25,432 nucleotides of DNA from an uncultured Bacteroidales bacterium. Its GTDB lineage: Bacteria; Bacteroidota; Bacteroidia; Bacteroidales; UBA932. The stretch spans positions 1 through 25,432 of the forward strand of contig URCV01000025.1 of the NCBI GenBank assembly GCA_900546445.1, read 5' to 3'. How positions within the stretch are numbered: the stretch's first letter is position 1; the number at the start of each line of letters is the position of its first letter. The notes under the pieces are model-generated. The model made no database searches. It was given only the letters and a program-made list of their open reading frames with translations, and was not told the DNA's origin. The translations under genes were made by a program, and so were the position numbers. Positions 13,400 to 21,695 of this stretch are shown here, piece by piece.

Positions 13400-15772
13400 C
13401 TAATTGAAAAAGTCGTCGCCTTCGTCGCCCGTTCTGCCGAAGAACTCATCGGCGTTCTCTTCGGTCTCTATATCGCCTCCCGTACAACTCAAGTCGAGAT
13501 TCATTCCTACAGGAGCGTCGAAGGTATCGAGCTCACTTATGTCGAGATAAGGGTCCTTGAGACACTTCTGCATGAAGATACCCCATACAGGAAGGGCCAT
13601 ATTAGAACCGCTACCTAAAGCCAACTGATTGAAGTGCACCATTCTATCCTCGCCTCCTACCCAAACTCCGGCCGTAATCTTAGGAGTATATCCTATGAAC
13701 CAACCATCGGAGTTGTCGTTAGTGGTTCCTGTCTTTCCACCGATTTCGCCCTTAAGCTTATATTTGTTACGAAGTCTTACGCCCGTGCCGTGATCTATCA
13801 CACCCTCCATAAGGTTTACCATAAGATAGGCAGTCCTGTCACTTATGGCCTCGGTGTGCTTGTTAGTAAACTCCGCCAGCACATTTCCGTCGTTATCCTC
13901 GATTCGGGTAACGAAAAGAGGGTCTGAATACACTCCCTTAGAAGGGAAGGTGTTGAATGCCGACACCATCTCGCAAAGAGTCAAGTCGGCAGGACCCACG
14001 CAGAGCGAATACACCTCGTCGAAATGGCTCTTGATACCCATCTTGCGCATCATCTTAGCCATGGCGGCAGGTCCGAACTGCTTCATAAGGTAAGCCGATA
14101 TGTTATTCGAGCTATGTGTCAGACCCCATTTGAGAGTCACGGTCTTTCCTATATAATCCGCCCTGTCGGTACTGCGCGGAGTCCAAGTCTCGTCATTCAC
14201 CTTAAAGGTTTGAGGCATATTGACTACCTTATCGCACGGAGTCATACCCTCCTGCATGGCGAGAGTGTAGAGGAAAGGCTTGACGGTACTTCCTACCTGA
14301 CGCTTTCCCTGACGGACATTGTCGTATTTGAAATACTTGTACGAAGGGCCACCTACATAAGCCCTGACCTCTCCCGTCGAAGGCTCTATGGCCATAAACG
14401 ACGCACGGAGAATGGACTTACAATACTTGATGGAATCGTTAGGAGTCATCACCGTGTCCACGTAACCCTTTTCGTTCCACGCGAATACGCGCATCTTGAC
14501 AGGTTTCGAGAACTGAGCCATGATCTCCTTCTCGGAAAGTCCTTCCTTTCGACCCACACGATATCTCTCGCTCCATTTCCTAGCCTGTTTCATCAATGTA
14601 TTATAGGTAGAAGTATCGATGTCGTTAGGATAAGGAGGAAGACGGCGCGAGCGCATCTCGCGAGTGAAGAGAGGCTGCAAGTTCTTCGACAACTGCTCCT
14701 GAACCGCTTCCTCGGCATAGCGCTGCATACGCGAATTTATGGTTACATAAATCTTCAGGCCGTCCCTGTCCAAATTATATTTCTCCCCGTTAGGCTTTGT
14801 GTTCTTGTTAAGCCATCCATACAGGTCGTCCTGCGCCCAGCGAATCGTATCTGCCACATATTCATCTTCATAGAGATACTGCGAGCGCTTAGGCTTGGAT
14901 GCGCTCATCTCCTTTCGGATCATATCCCTGAAATACGGGGCCAATCCCGAATTGTGGTCCTGCACGTTGTAATTGAGCTCGATGGGACTATTCTGGGCCA
15001 ATACCTTATCGGACTCGGAGATATACCCTGCCTTCGCCATCTGCGAGATTACGAAGTCCCTGCGAGTCTTGGCAGCCTCCGGATGAAGGGCGGCATTATA
15101 GCGAGTCGGCTTGTTTACGGCTCCTACCAGAAGCGCCGCCTCCTGGATGTTCAGCTCGCAAGGCTCTTTCCCGAAGAAAGTCTCGCTGGCCGCCTTTATG
15201 CCATAGGCTCCACTTCCGTAGAAGATGGAATTCAAGTACATAGCCACTATCTCTTCCTTAGTGTAGTTCCTCTCGAGCTTCACTGCGGTCACCCATTCCT
15301 TCATCTTTATCCAGACCATCGAGACATACTTGGCCCCCGGGAATCCGGTAAGCACTTCCTCGCGCGGGTAGAGGGTCTTCGCAAGCTGCTGGGTTATAGT
15401 ACTACCACCACCCTGGCTGGAATCCCGCATAAGAAGGGTCTTGAAAAGAACTCGTCCCAAGCTCTGGAAATCCACTCCGCTGTGGTTATAGAAGCGAGCG
15501 TCTTCGGTAGCGACGGCCGCGTGTATAACGTTCGGAGAGATGTCCTCATAGGAAACATAAGTCCTGTTTTCTATATGGAATGTGCTTATCACCACCCCGT
15601 CGGAAGATATAAGTCTGGTGGCGAGGTTGTTATTAGGATGTTCCAGCTCCTCGAAAGACGGAATCTGAGCAAACTTAACTACAGAAATCACGAGGACCGT
15701 CACTCCGACTATAGGCAGAGCGAAGAGTATCCAAAACCAAATTATAATCCTTTTTCGCGTGCGTTCTTTCAT
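13400..15772 (-). CDS. Bifunctional penicillin-binding protein 1A (transglycosylase/transpeptidase)
   Basis: The class A PBP polymerises lipid II and cross-links the glycan strands at the outer face of the inner membrane. The 790-residue protein has an N-terminal membrane helix (about 10-32). The GT51 transglycosylase domain has ATEDARFYNHSG with the catalytic Glu, GGGSTITQQLAK, KEWVTAVKLERNYTKEEI and MYLNSIFYGSGAYG. The transpeptidase domain has GSTVKPF (S-x-x-K), HSSNN (S-x-N) and GGKTGTT. The tail is acidic. The frame extends seven codons upstream (ATG at 15793), but a -7 box TATTTTTG overlaps that codon, so I chose the ATG at 15772 before KERTRKR. It heads the operon that continues with the hydrolase, Mur ligase, ddl and prmC genes. 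Confidence 0.93.
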   Translation of the reverse strand: MKERTRKRIIIWFWILFALPIVGVTVLVISVVKFAQIPSFEELEHPNNNLATRLISSDGVVISTFHIENRTYVSYEDISPNVIHAAVATEDARFYNHSGVDFQSLGRVLFKTLLMRDSSQGGGSTITQQLAKTLYPREEVLTGFPGAKYVSMVWIKMKEWVTAVKLERNYTKEEIVAMYLNSIFYGSGAYGIKAASETFFGKEPCELNIQEAALLVGAVNKPTRYNAALHPEAAKTRRDFVISQMAKAGYISESDKVLAQNSPIELNYNVQDHNSGLAPYFRDMIRKEMSASKPKRSQYLYEDEYVADTIRWAQDDLYGWLNKNTKPNGEKYNLDRDGLKIYVTINSRMQRYAEEAVQEQLSKNLQPLFTREMRSRRLPPYPNDIDTSTYNTLMKQARKWSERYRVGRKEGLSEKEIMAQFSKPVKMRVFAWNEKGYVDTVMTPNDSIKYCKSILRASFMAIEPSTGEVRAYVGGPSYKYFKYDNVRQGKRQVGSTVKPFLYTLAMQEGMTPCDKVVNMPQTFKVNDETWTPRSTDRADYIGKTVTLKWGLTHSSNNISAYLMKQFGPAAMAKMMRKMGIKSHFDEVYSLCVGPADLTLCEMVSAFNTFPSKGVYSDPLFVTRIEDNDGNVLAEFTNKHTEAISDRTAYLMVNLMEGVIDHGTGVRLRNKYKLKGEIGGKTGTTNDNSDGWFIGYTPKITAGVWVGGEDRMVHFNQLALGSGSNMALPVWGIFMQKCLKDPYLDISELDTFDAPVGMNLDLSCTGGDIETEENADEFFGRTGDEGDDFFN

Positions 15773-15775
15773 AAC

Positions 15776-15791
15776 GAGTACAAAAATACTC
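15776..15791 (-). promoter_or_regulatory. -7 box of the PBP1A operon inside a short inverted repeat
   Basis: On the minus strand GAGTA-TTTTTG-TACTC contains TATTTTTG (15788-15781), a perfect TAnnTTTG. The box ends 8 nt before the chosen ATG, so the leader would be very short or absent. No clear TTG lies 19 nt upstream. Confidence 0.5.
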
Positions 15792-15797
15792 ATTAAA

Positions 15798-15830
15798 TTT
15801 TGAAAATTCCTTTATTTGTGATAATCTTTG
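15798..15830 (+). promoter_or_regulatory. Possible promoter of topA
   Basis: TTTTG (15798-15802), 19 nt, then TAATCTTTG (15822-15830), which is TAnnTTTG with one extra base. It ends 4 nt before the ATG, so the message would be leaderless or the real start site lies elsewhere. Confidence 0.3.
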
Positions 15831-15834
15831 CATT

Positions 15835-18108
15835 ATGAATTTGGTTATAGTCGAGTCTCCACATAAGGCGGAGACAATTCAAAAGTATCTCGGGAAGGAC
15901 TACACGGTAGTTTCTTCTAAAGGTCACATACGCGACCTACAGGAAAAAGAGTTAAGTGTAGATATAGATAACGGATTTACACCCAAGTACATAGTTCCGG
16001 CGGACAAGAAAAAGACGGTAAGCGAGCTGAAGGCTTTGGCGAAGAAGGCGGATATGGTCTATCTCGCATCCGATGAGGACCGCGAGGGAGAGGCCATCTC
16101 TTGGCATTTGACCCAGACGCTGGACCTCGACCCTAAGAAGACGGAGAGAATCACTTTCCACGAAATCACTCCGAACGCCATAACGGAAGCCCTCAAGCAC
16201 CCCCGCAAGGTGGATATGAACCTGGTAGACGCACAGCAGGCACGAAGGGTATTGGACAGATTGGTAGGATACGAACTGTCTCCGGTGCTTTGGAGAAAAA
16301 TCAAAAGAGGTCTTTCCGCAGGACGCGTCCAGTCGGTGGCGCTGCGTCTGGTGACCGATAAGGAAAGGGAGATATTGGCATTCGAACCACAGGCTTTCTA
16401 TAAGGTAGAAGGCGTGTTCTCCGTAGGAAGGAGCAAGGTCAAGGGTACGCTCGACGAGAAGTTCGCCGGGCTCGCAGAGGCCGAAAAGTTCCTAAACGAC
16501 AGCATAGGAGCTACTTACACCGTGCTTTCCATCGACAAGAAGGATGGTACGAGAATGCCGGCAGCACCGTTCACCACCTCCACTCTCCAGCAGGAGGCCG
16601 GTCGAAAGCTGCATTTTTCCGTTAGTCAGACGATGCGCATCGCACAGAGCCTGTACGAACGAGGACTCATTACCTATATGCGTACGGACTCCACGAACTT
16701 GTCCCAATTGGCCATAGGAACGGCCAAATCCTTCATCGTGAAGAATTACGGAGAGCAGTACTCGTCTCCGCGCCAGTTCAAGACCCACACGAAGGGGGCT
16801 CAGGAAGCGCACGAGGCCATTCGCCCTACATTCATAGAGAATACCGCCATCGAAGGTACGCCGCAGGAGCAGAAGCTCTACAATCTTATTTGGAAGCGCA
16901 CCGTGGCTTGCCAGATGGCAGAAGCCAAGTTGCTGAACACTAATATCAAAGTGGGACTCGACAAGCGCAGCGAACACTATGTGCTCCAGTCGGCCGAAAT
17001 CGTATTCGACGGATTCCTGAAAATCTATATGGAAGGTCGCGACGACGAGGACGACGAGCAGACCGCAAGCCTCCTGCCTCCGATGAATGTCGGCGACACG
17101 CTGAAGGCAGTCTCCATTGATGCCAATTGCAAATTCACCCAGCCGCCGTACAGATATTCGGAGCCGACGCTGGTTAAGAAACTGGAGGAATTGGGAATTG
17201 GCCGACCTGCTACCTATGCCACGACCATCAGCACGCTGACCACAGGCCGCGGATATCTGGTCAAGGGCGACAAGCCGGGCCAGAGCAGGACAGTGACCAA
17301 CCTCACGCTCAAGGGCGAGGTCATCACCAGCAGCGAGAAAAAGGAAACCATAGGTGCAGAGAAGGGAAAGCTGCTCCCTACCGAGATAGGAATGGTGGTG
17401 AGCGACTATCTCGTGGCCAATTTCTCCGACATCCTGGACTACGGATTCACCGCCGGAGTGGAGAGCGACTTCGACAAGATAGCCGAGGGAAAGCTGGATT
17501 GGCATAACTGCATAAGCACATTCTACACCCCATTCCATAGCGAGGTGGACAAAGCCGTGAGCGACAGGCAATACCAGAAAATCGAGCGGGAAATCGGAGT
17601 GGACCCGACGGACGGCAAGATGATAACTGCCAAGCTGGGCCAGTACGGACCTTACGTCCAGAAGGGCGAGGACAGCGAAAAGATGTTCGCAAGCTTGGGC
17701 GAGGGACAGCTCATCGAGAGCATCACCCTGGAAGAGGCCCTGAAGCTATTTTCTCTTCCGAGAACGGTCGGAGAATTGGAAGGAAAGCCTATCGTGGTGA
17801 AAAAGGGCAGGTTCGGAGCCTACATACAGTACGACTCCCATAACTTCTCCATCCCGAGAGGTAACGACCCGCTGAAAATAAGCCTCCAGGAGTGCATAGA
17901 CCTTATCCAAAAGGTCCCTTCGAAGACAGCCCTGCACGAGTGGGGAGAAATCAGCGTGCTGAGCGGACCTTACGGACCTTACATCAAGGCTTCGGGAAAG
18001 AATTACAAACTTCCGAAAGGCACTAATCCGGAGACGCTTACAGAAGACGAGTGTAAGGAAATCATAGCAAATCAGTCACCCACCAACAATAGAAAATCTA
18101 AAAAATGA
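15835..18108 (+). CDS. topA: DNA topoisomerase I
   Basis: The type IA topoisomerase relaxes negative supercoils by single-strand cleavage and passage. The 757-residue protein starts with the Toprim domain: IVESPHKAETI with E7 and ASDEDREGEAISWH with D80, D82 and E84 for Mg2+ binding. Then come VDAQQARRVLDRLVGYELSP and GRVQSVALR, and the catalytic Tyr in GLITYMRTDS (Y281). KLEELGIGRPATYATTI lies further on. The C-terminus has repeated GPYGPYI/GRFGAYIQ segments and no Cys4 zinc fingers; these Toprim C-terminal repeats are usual in this phylum. The start at 15835 places the Toprim motif at residue 3. The stop overlaps the start of the regulator gene (ATGA), so the two genes are translationally coupled. 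Confidence 0.96.
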   Translation: MNLVIVESPHKAETIQKYLGKDYTVVSSKGHIRDLQEKELSVDIDNGFTPKYIVPADKKKTVSELKALAKKADMVYLASDEDREGEAISWHLTQTLDLDPKKTERITFHEITPNAITEALKHPRKVDMNLVDAQQARRVLDRLVGYELSPVLWRKIKRGLSAGRVQSVALRLVTDKEREILAFEPQAFYKVEGVFSVGRSKVKGTLDEKFAGLAEAEKFLNDSIGATYTVLSIDKKDGTRMPAAPFTTSTLQQEAGRKLHFSVSQTMRIAQSLYERGLITYMRTDSTNLSQLAIGTAKSFIVKNYGEQYSSPRQFKTHTKGAQEAHEAIRPTFIENTAIEGTPQEQKLYNLIWKRTVACQMAEAKLLNTNIKVGLDKRSEHYVLQSAEIVFDGFLKIYMEGRDDEDDEQTASLLPPMNVGDTLKAVSIDANCKFTQPPYRYSEPTLVKKLEELGIGRPATYATTISTLTTGRGYLVKGDKPGQSRTVTNLTLKGEVITSSEKKETIGAEKGKLLPTEIGMVVSDYLVANFSDILDYGFTAGVESDFDKIAEGKLDWHNCISTFYTPFHSEVDKAVSDRQYQKIEREIGVDPTDGKMITAKLGQYGPYVQKGEDSEKMFASLGEGQLIESITLEEALKLFSLPRTVGELEGKPIVVKKGRFGAYIQYDSHNFSIPRGNDPLKISLQECIDLIQKVPSKTALHEWGEISVLSGPYGPYIKASGKNYKLPKGTNPETLTEDECKEIIANQSPTNNRKSKK

Positions 18109-18581
18109 ACGAACACTACAAACTAGACGAAATGGATAGGATTATCCTTTCGGAACTAATCAATGACGCCAGAAAGCCTTATCTGGAAATCGCCCGCGAA
18201 TGCGGAGTGTCAGGCGCTGCGATACACCAGAGAGTGAAAAGACTTGAAGAAGCAGGAATTATCTACGGTTCGTCGACTCTCATAAAGCCGTCGTCCTTAG
18301 GTTATACCATCTGTGCCTTTATGTTCCTCAACCTTACGGAAAACAACAAGTACCGCGAGGTCATAAACGCCCTGGAAGACGTTCACGAAATAGTGGAATG
18401 CCATTTCATCACCGGACGCTCGTCCATTCTCATAAAGCTCTACTGTAGAGACAACGCCCACCTTATGGATGTGGTGCTCAACACTATACAGAAGATTCCT
18501 TACATACAGTCATCCGAGACTATGGTATCTCTGGACGAACCGTTGAAAAGGCAAATCTGGGTACACAAGGACCATCAATAG
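18105..18581 (+). CDS. Lrp/AsnC family transcriptional regulator
   Basis: The 158-residue protein has an N-terminal HTH (LDEMDRIILSELINDARKPY..., EIARECGVSGAAIHQRVKRLEEAGII, about 7-53), which is the AsnC pattern. A C-terminal RAM-type effector domain follows (about 65-145, with VECHFITGRSSILIKLYC). Such regulators usually bind DNA as dimers or octamers and sense amino acids. The ATG overlaps the topA stop by 4 nt, so it is expressed with topA. Its last 7 nt overlap the tail of ispD on the other strand. Target genes and effector are unknown. Confidence 0.92.
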   Translation: MNEHYKLDEMDRIILSELINDARKPYLEIARECGVSGAAIHQRVKRLEEAGIIYGSSTLIKPSSLGYTICAFMFLNLTENNKYREVINALEDVHEIVECHFITGRSSILIKLYCRDNAHLMDVVLNTIQKIPYIQSSETMVSLDEPLKRQIWVHKDHQ

Positions 18582-19267
18582 ATTTTTCTTACGAACTCCA
18601 AATCCTCAGGAGTAGTGATCTTTATATTATACCTCTCGCCCAAGACATAGGTGAGAGGTATTTTTTCTTCGCTCACCACGGACGCATCGTCCGTAAAATG
18701 AGGCGAAAAGCCTCTTTGATAGGCATTTTTAAGAATCTCCGACGGGAATGCCTGAGGGGTCTGTGCAGCGAAGAGAGTCTCGCGGTCCGGAGCAGGCTGC
18801 CCACTCTGAACGAACTCCCCTTCCACATCCGACTTCACAAGAGACTTCAGCGTGTCCGTCACCGCAGTGACCGGAATCACACACTGCCCTTCCTCCGCCT
18901 TTAAGGCCAATTTTCTCACGAGTTCGGCACTTACCAGCGGCCTCACGCCATCGTGAACGAGCACGATGCTTCCCTGAGGAACTCTCTCGAGAGCATTTTT
19001 TACCGAATGGAAACGGGTAAGCCCCCCTTCGACCAGAATCTGAGGACTGTCGAAACACTCCTCGCGGCAAATCTGTTTCCAAGTGTCGAAGTGAGCTTTC
19101 GGAAGCACCATTATGATATTAATGTCCGGAATGGCTTCCACGAAGCGCATTACCGTCCTGAAAAGCACAGGTTTTCCGCCCAAGTCGAGGAATTGCTTGG
19201 GAACTTGACTTCCCATTCTGGTACCGGAACCTCCGGCTACGAATATTCCATAAACTTTTTTTCTCAT
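18575..19267 (-). CDS. ispD: 2-C-methyl-D-erythritol 4-phosphate cytidylyltransferase
   Basis: IspD joins MEP and CTP to give CDP-methylerythritol in the non-mevalonate isoprenoid pathway. The 230-residue protein has the nucleotide-binding N-terminus GIFVAGGSGTRMGSQVPKQF, the middle motif VLVHDGVRPLVS, the segment PVTAVTDTLK and TPQAFPSEIL. Length and order fit the family. The frame extends 42 codons upstream, but those residues are not IspD-like and cross the mreB promoter, so the start is the ATG at 19267. The gene is convergent with the Lrp/AsnC gene (7 nt overlap) and divergent from mreB. Isoprenoids feed undecaprenyl phosphate, the lipid carrier for peptidoglycan, which fits the surroundings. 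Confidence 0.94.
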   Translation of the reverse strand: MRKKVYGIFVAGGSGTRMGSQVPKQFLDLGGKPVLFRTVMRFVEAIPDINIIMVLPKAHFDTWKQICREECFDSPQILVEGGLTRFHSVKNALERVPQGSIVLVHDGVRPLVSAELVRKLALKAEEGQCVIPVTAVTDTLKSLVKSDVEGEFVQSGQPAPDRETLFAAQTPQAFPSEILKNAYQRGFSPHFTDDASVVSEEKIPLTYVLGERYNIKITTPEDLEFVRKIY

Positions 19268-19280
19268 AAGTGCACAATCT

Positions 19281-19318
19281 CTTACAAAAATACTAACAAA
19301 ATTGTTTATTTTTGTAAG
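19281..19318. promoter_or_regulatory. Divergent ispD/mreB promoter region: perfect 12-bp inverted repeat containing both -7 boxes
   Basis: Arms CTTACAAAAATA (19281-19292) and TATTTTTGTAAG (19307-19318) are exact reverse complements around 14 nt. Each arm contains TATTTTTG: 19292-19285 on the minus strand for ispD (17 nt before its ATG) and 19307-19314 on the plus strand for mreB (20 nt before its ATG). Neither has a clear TTG at -33. Polymerases on the two sides would compete or be co-regulated. Confidence 0.65.
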
Positions 19319-19334
19319 AAGTAAAAAATTTGAT

Positions 19335-20357
19335 ATGGCATTCGGATTTCTTAACCAAGAATTAGCAATAGACCTCGGCACAGCTAATACCATTATCTAT
19401 CAAAATGGTGTTATCGTACTGGACGAGCCGAGCATAGTGGCGGTAGACGTCGCCACAGGTAAATGCCTTGCCATAGGAAGCGAGGCTAAGAAGATGCACG
19501 AGCGCATTAACCCTACGCTCAAAACCATCAGACCGCTTAAGGACGGCGTTATCGCCGACTTTAACGCAGCCGAGATGATGATTCGCGGATTCATCCGTCA
19601 GGTAAGCAAGAGGAAGAGCAGCCTCTTCTCTCCTAACCTTAAGGTAGTCATCGGCATTCCTTCGGGAAGTACCGAAGTGGAGATAAGGGCCGTGCGCGAC
19701 TCTACCGAACACGCCGGAGGACGCGACGTATATCTGATTTTCGAGCCTATGGCGGCAGCTCTGGGTATAGGACTCGACGTGGAAGCACCTAAGGGACATA
19801 TGGTCGTGGACATAGGTGGAGGTACCACTGAAATCGCAGTCATCTCCCTGGGAGGACTCGTGCAGCAGGATAGCATCCGTGTGGCAGGAGACGTGTTCAC
19901 CAGCGACATTCAGTACTATCTTCGCCAGCAACATAACATAAAGGTGGGTGAAAGCACTGCCGAGAAGATCAAATGGGCAGTAGGTTCAGTCCTTTCGGAA
20001 CTCGAAGACGAACCGGCTCCATATATCGTAAACGGACCTAACATTATGACGGCCCATCCGGTAGAAGCTACCATCACCTATCAGGAAATCGCTCACTGCC
20101 TGGACAAATCCATAGCTAAAATCGAGACTTCGATTATGCACGTGCTCGAGATGACCCCTCCGGAGCTCTATTCGGACATCATCGAAAACGGTATCTACCT
20201 GTCCGGCGGCGGCGCACTTCTTCGCGGACTCGCAAAGCGACTCACGGATAAGGTAAACATCAAATTCACAGTGGCGGAAGACCCGCTACACGCTGTGGCA
20301 AGAGGTACTTGTAAGGCCATCAAGAATACCGACAAATATAAATTCCTGATGAGGTAG
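19335..20357 (+). CDS. mreB: Rod shape-determining protein MreB
   Basis: The actin-like ATPase forms membrane-bound filaments that steer lateral wall synthesis. The 340-residue protein has the phosphate 1 motif LAIDLGTANTIIY, VVIGIPSGSTEVEIRAV, the phosphate 2 motif VVDIGGGTTEIAVISLGG and the adenosine motif IYLSGGGALLRGL. FGFLN at the N-terminus is the usual amphipathic/hydrophobic start. The frame extends 11 codons upstream into the promoter, so the ATG at 19335 is used. It opens the operon mreB-mreC-mreD-mrdA-rodA. Confidence 0.97.
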   Translation: MAFGFLNQELAIDLGTANTIIYQNGVIVLDEPSIVAVDVATGKCLAIGSEAKKMHERINPTLKTIRPLKDGVIADFNAAEMMIRGFIRQVSKRKSSLFSPNLKVVIGIPSGSTEVEIRAVRDSTEHAGGRDVYLIFEPMAAALGIGLDVEAPKGHMVVDIGGGTTEIAVISLGGLVQQDSIRVAGDVFTSDIQYYLRQQHNIKVGESTAEKIKWAVGSVLSELEDEPAPYIVNGPNIMTAHPVEATITYQEIAHCLDKSIAKIETSIMHVLEMTPPELYSDIIENGIYLSGGGALLRGLAKRLTDKVNIKFTVAEDPLHAVARGTCKAIKNTDKYKFLMR

Positions 20358-20363
20358 CATCTG

Positions 20364-21188
20364 ATGACTCGCACGCGGAAAACGAAAGAACTTATATTGA
20401 CTGCAGCAATCTTCATTTGTTTGGAGGTTGCTGCTATCGCTATTCTGCGCGCATCGAATTCTAATCAAAGCATCTGGCTAAGCCGGATCTCCACCGAAGC
20501 GAAGGCGTGGCTTTGGGGCAAGACCGATCAGGTTAACAGCTATTTCCGTCTGAAGGAAAAGAACTTGCTTCTCGAAAAGGAGAACGCCGTATTGTGGGAA
20601 AGGCTAAGAAGCTACCGCGAAGCCATGGACAGCACCGCCATGCTTTCCGGAGTCATTGCCGACGACGAATTCGAGTATATCGGAGCTCAAATCATAAAGC
20701 TTAGCACTAACAGTCAGAAAAACTACTTCATCCTGAACAAAGGCATTCAAGACGGCGTCGAGGCCCGTATGGGCGTAGTGACCCCGACCGGAGTCGTGGG
20801 GACGATAGACGCAGTGACTGAAAAATTGGCATACGGAAGGACTCTAATGAATCCGGGGTCGAGCGTAAGCGCCAGATTAGGCAGGAACGGGCTCACGGGC
20901 ACGCTCTCGTGGGACGGGATGAGCAGCAACAAGGCCATTCTGCACGGCATTCCGCTCTATTTCGAGGTCGCCGTACAGGACACTGTCTGGACAAGCGGCT
21001 ATTCGGAGATGTTCCCGTCGGGCATAGCCTTGGGAACGATTCGCGGCTCTGCCGTAAGAAACGGAGCCACTAAGGATGTCTTAGTGGATTTGTTCCAGGA
21101 CTTTTCGTCCCTCAATTTCGTCTACGTCTTGAAGAACAAGTATAGAGGAGAATTGGAGTACTTGGAAGAAAAAGGAGAGGATTTATGA
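20364..21188 (+). CDS. mreC: Rod shape-determining protein MreC
   Basis: The 274-residue bitopic protein has one N-terminal membrane helix (about 9-29), then a heptad-rich coiled coil (about 60-85, LKEKNLLLEKENAVLWERL) and two beta-rich domains with the family motif AYGRTLMNPGSSVSARL. It links MreB, MreD and PBP2 in the periplasm. It follows mreB by 6 nt and its stop overlaps the mreD start by 4 nt (ATGA). Confidence 0.92.
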   Translation: MTRTRKTKELILTAAIFICLEVAAIAILRASNSNQSIWLSRISTEAKAWLWGKTDQVNSYFRLKEKNLLLEKENAVLWERLRSYREAMDSTAMLSGVIADDEFEYIGAQIIKLSTNSQKNYFILNKGIQDGVEARMGVVTPTGVVGTIDAVTEKLAYGRTLMNPGSSVSARLGRNGLTGTLSWDGMSSNKAILHGIPLYFEVAVQDTVWTSGYSEMFPSGIALGTIRGSAVRNGATKDVLVDLFQDFSSLNFVYVLKNKYRGELEYLEEKGEDL

Positions 21189-21691
21189 ACAGGACCTATC
21201 ACATAATAGTGAACTTGGCCATCTGCGTCGTTCAGATTCTGCTTAACAACTATCTGAACATCTCGCAGTACGTGCTCGTCTCGCTGCTACCTCTCGTGGT
21301 GATGAGCCTTCCGCTCAAGCGCTCCACCAACTTCGCCCTGTTCGTGGCTTTCTTCGCCGGAATGGCGGTAGACTTGCTTTCGAGCTCCCAATTAGGCTGC
21401 ACGAGCATCTGCCTGCTGGTGTGTGCGCTCCTGAAGAATACCGTCTTCAAACTGGTCTATGGCGATGAGATTTTCTCTTATAGGGATGGATGTCCGCTGA
21501 CATATCAGTCAAGCAGGGAGACCGGTATCGCCATAAGCATACTCTGCGCCATCTACTTTCTACTCTATGTCTTGATAGATAGCGCAGGAACACTGCCTCT
21601 CAACGTAAATCTCCTTCGATGGGTGATATCTTCGGCCATAAGCGCCCTGCTATGCTTTATATGCACTTCCGTGCTCTATAAGGGAGAGTAG
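21185..21691 (+). CDS. mreD: Rod shape-determining protein MreD
   Basis: This small polytopic membrane protein of 168 residues has about five hydrophobic segments and the pattern FFAGMAVDLLSSSQLGCTSICLL shared by MreD proteins. Sequence conservation in the family is low, so the call rests partly on position between mreC and the PBP2 gene. Start overlaps the mreC stop; the next gene begins 4 nt after its stop. Confidence 0.87.
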   Translation: MNRTYHIIVNLAICVVQILLNNYLNISQYVLVSLLPLVVMSLPLKRSTNFALFVAFFAGMAVDLLSSSQLGCTSICLLVCALLKNTVFKLVYGDEIFSYRDGCPLTYQSSRETGIAISILCAIYFLLYVLIDSAGTLPLNVNLLRWVISSAISALLCFICTSVLYKGE

Positions 21692-21695
21692 CACT

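Noticed and set aside
14024..15796. A 590-codon open frame on the plus strand
   Set aside because: It lies exactly antisense to PBP1A, whose catalytic motifs are all intact; the frame is a codon-bias shadow rich in Arg, His and Leu with no domain pattern.
16492..17571. A 359-codon open frame on the minus strand
   Set aside because: Antisense shadow of topA, which is complete and conserved on the plus strand.
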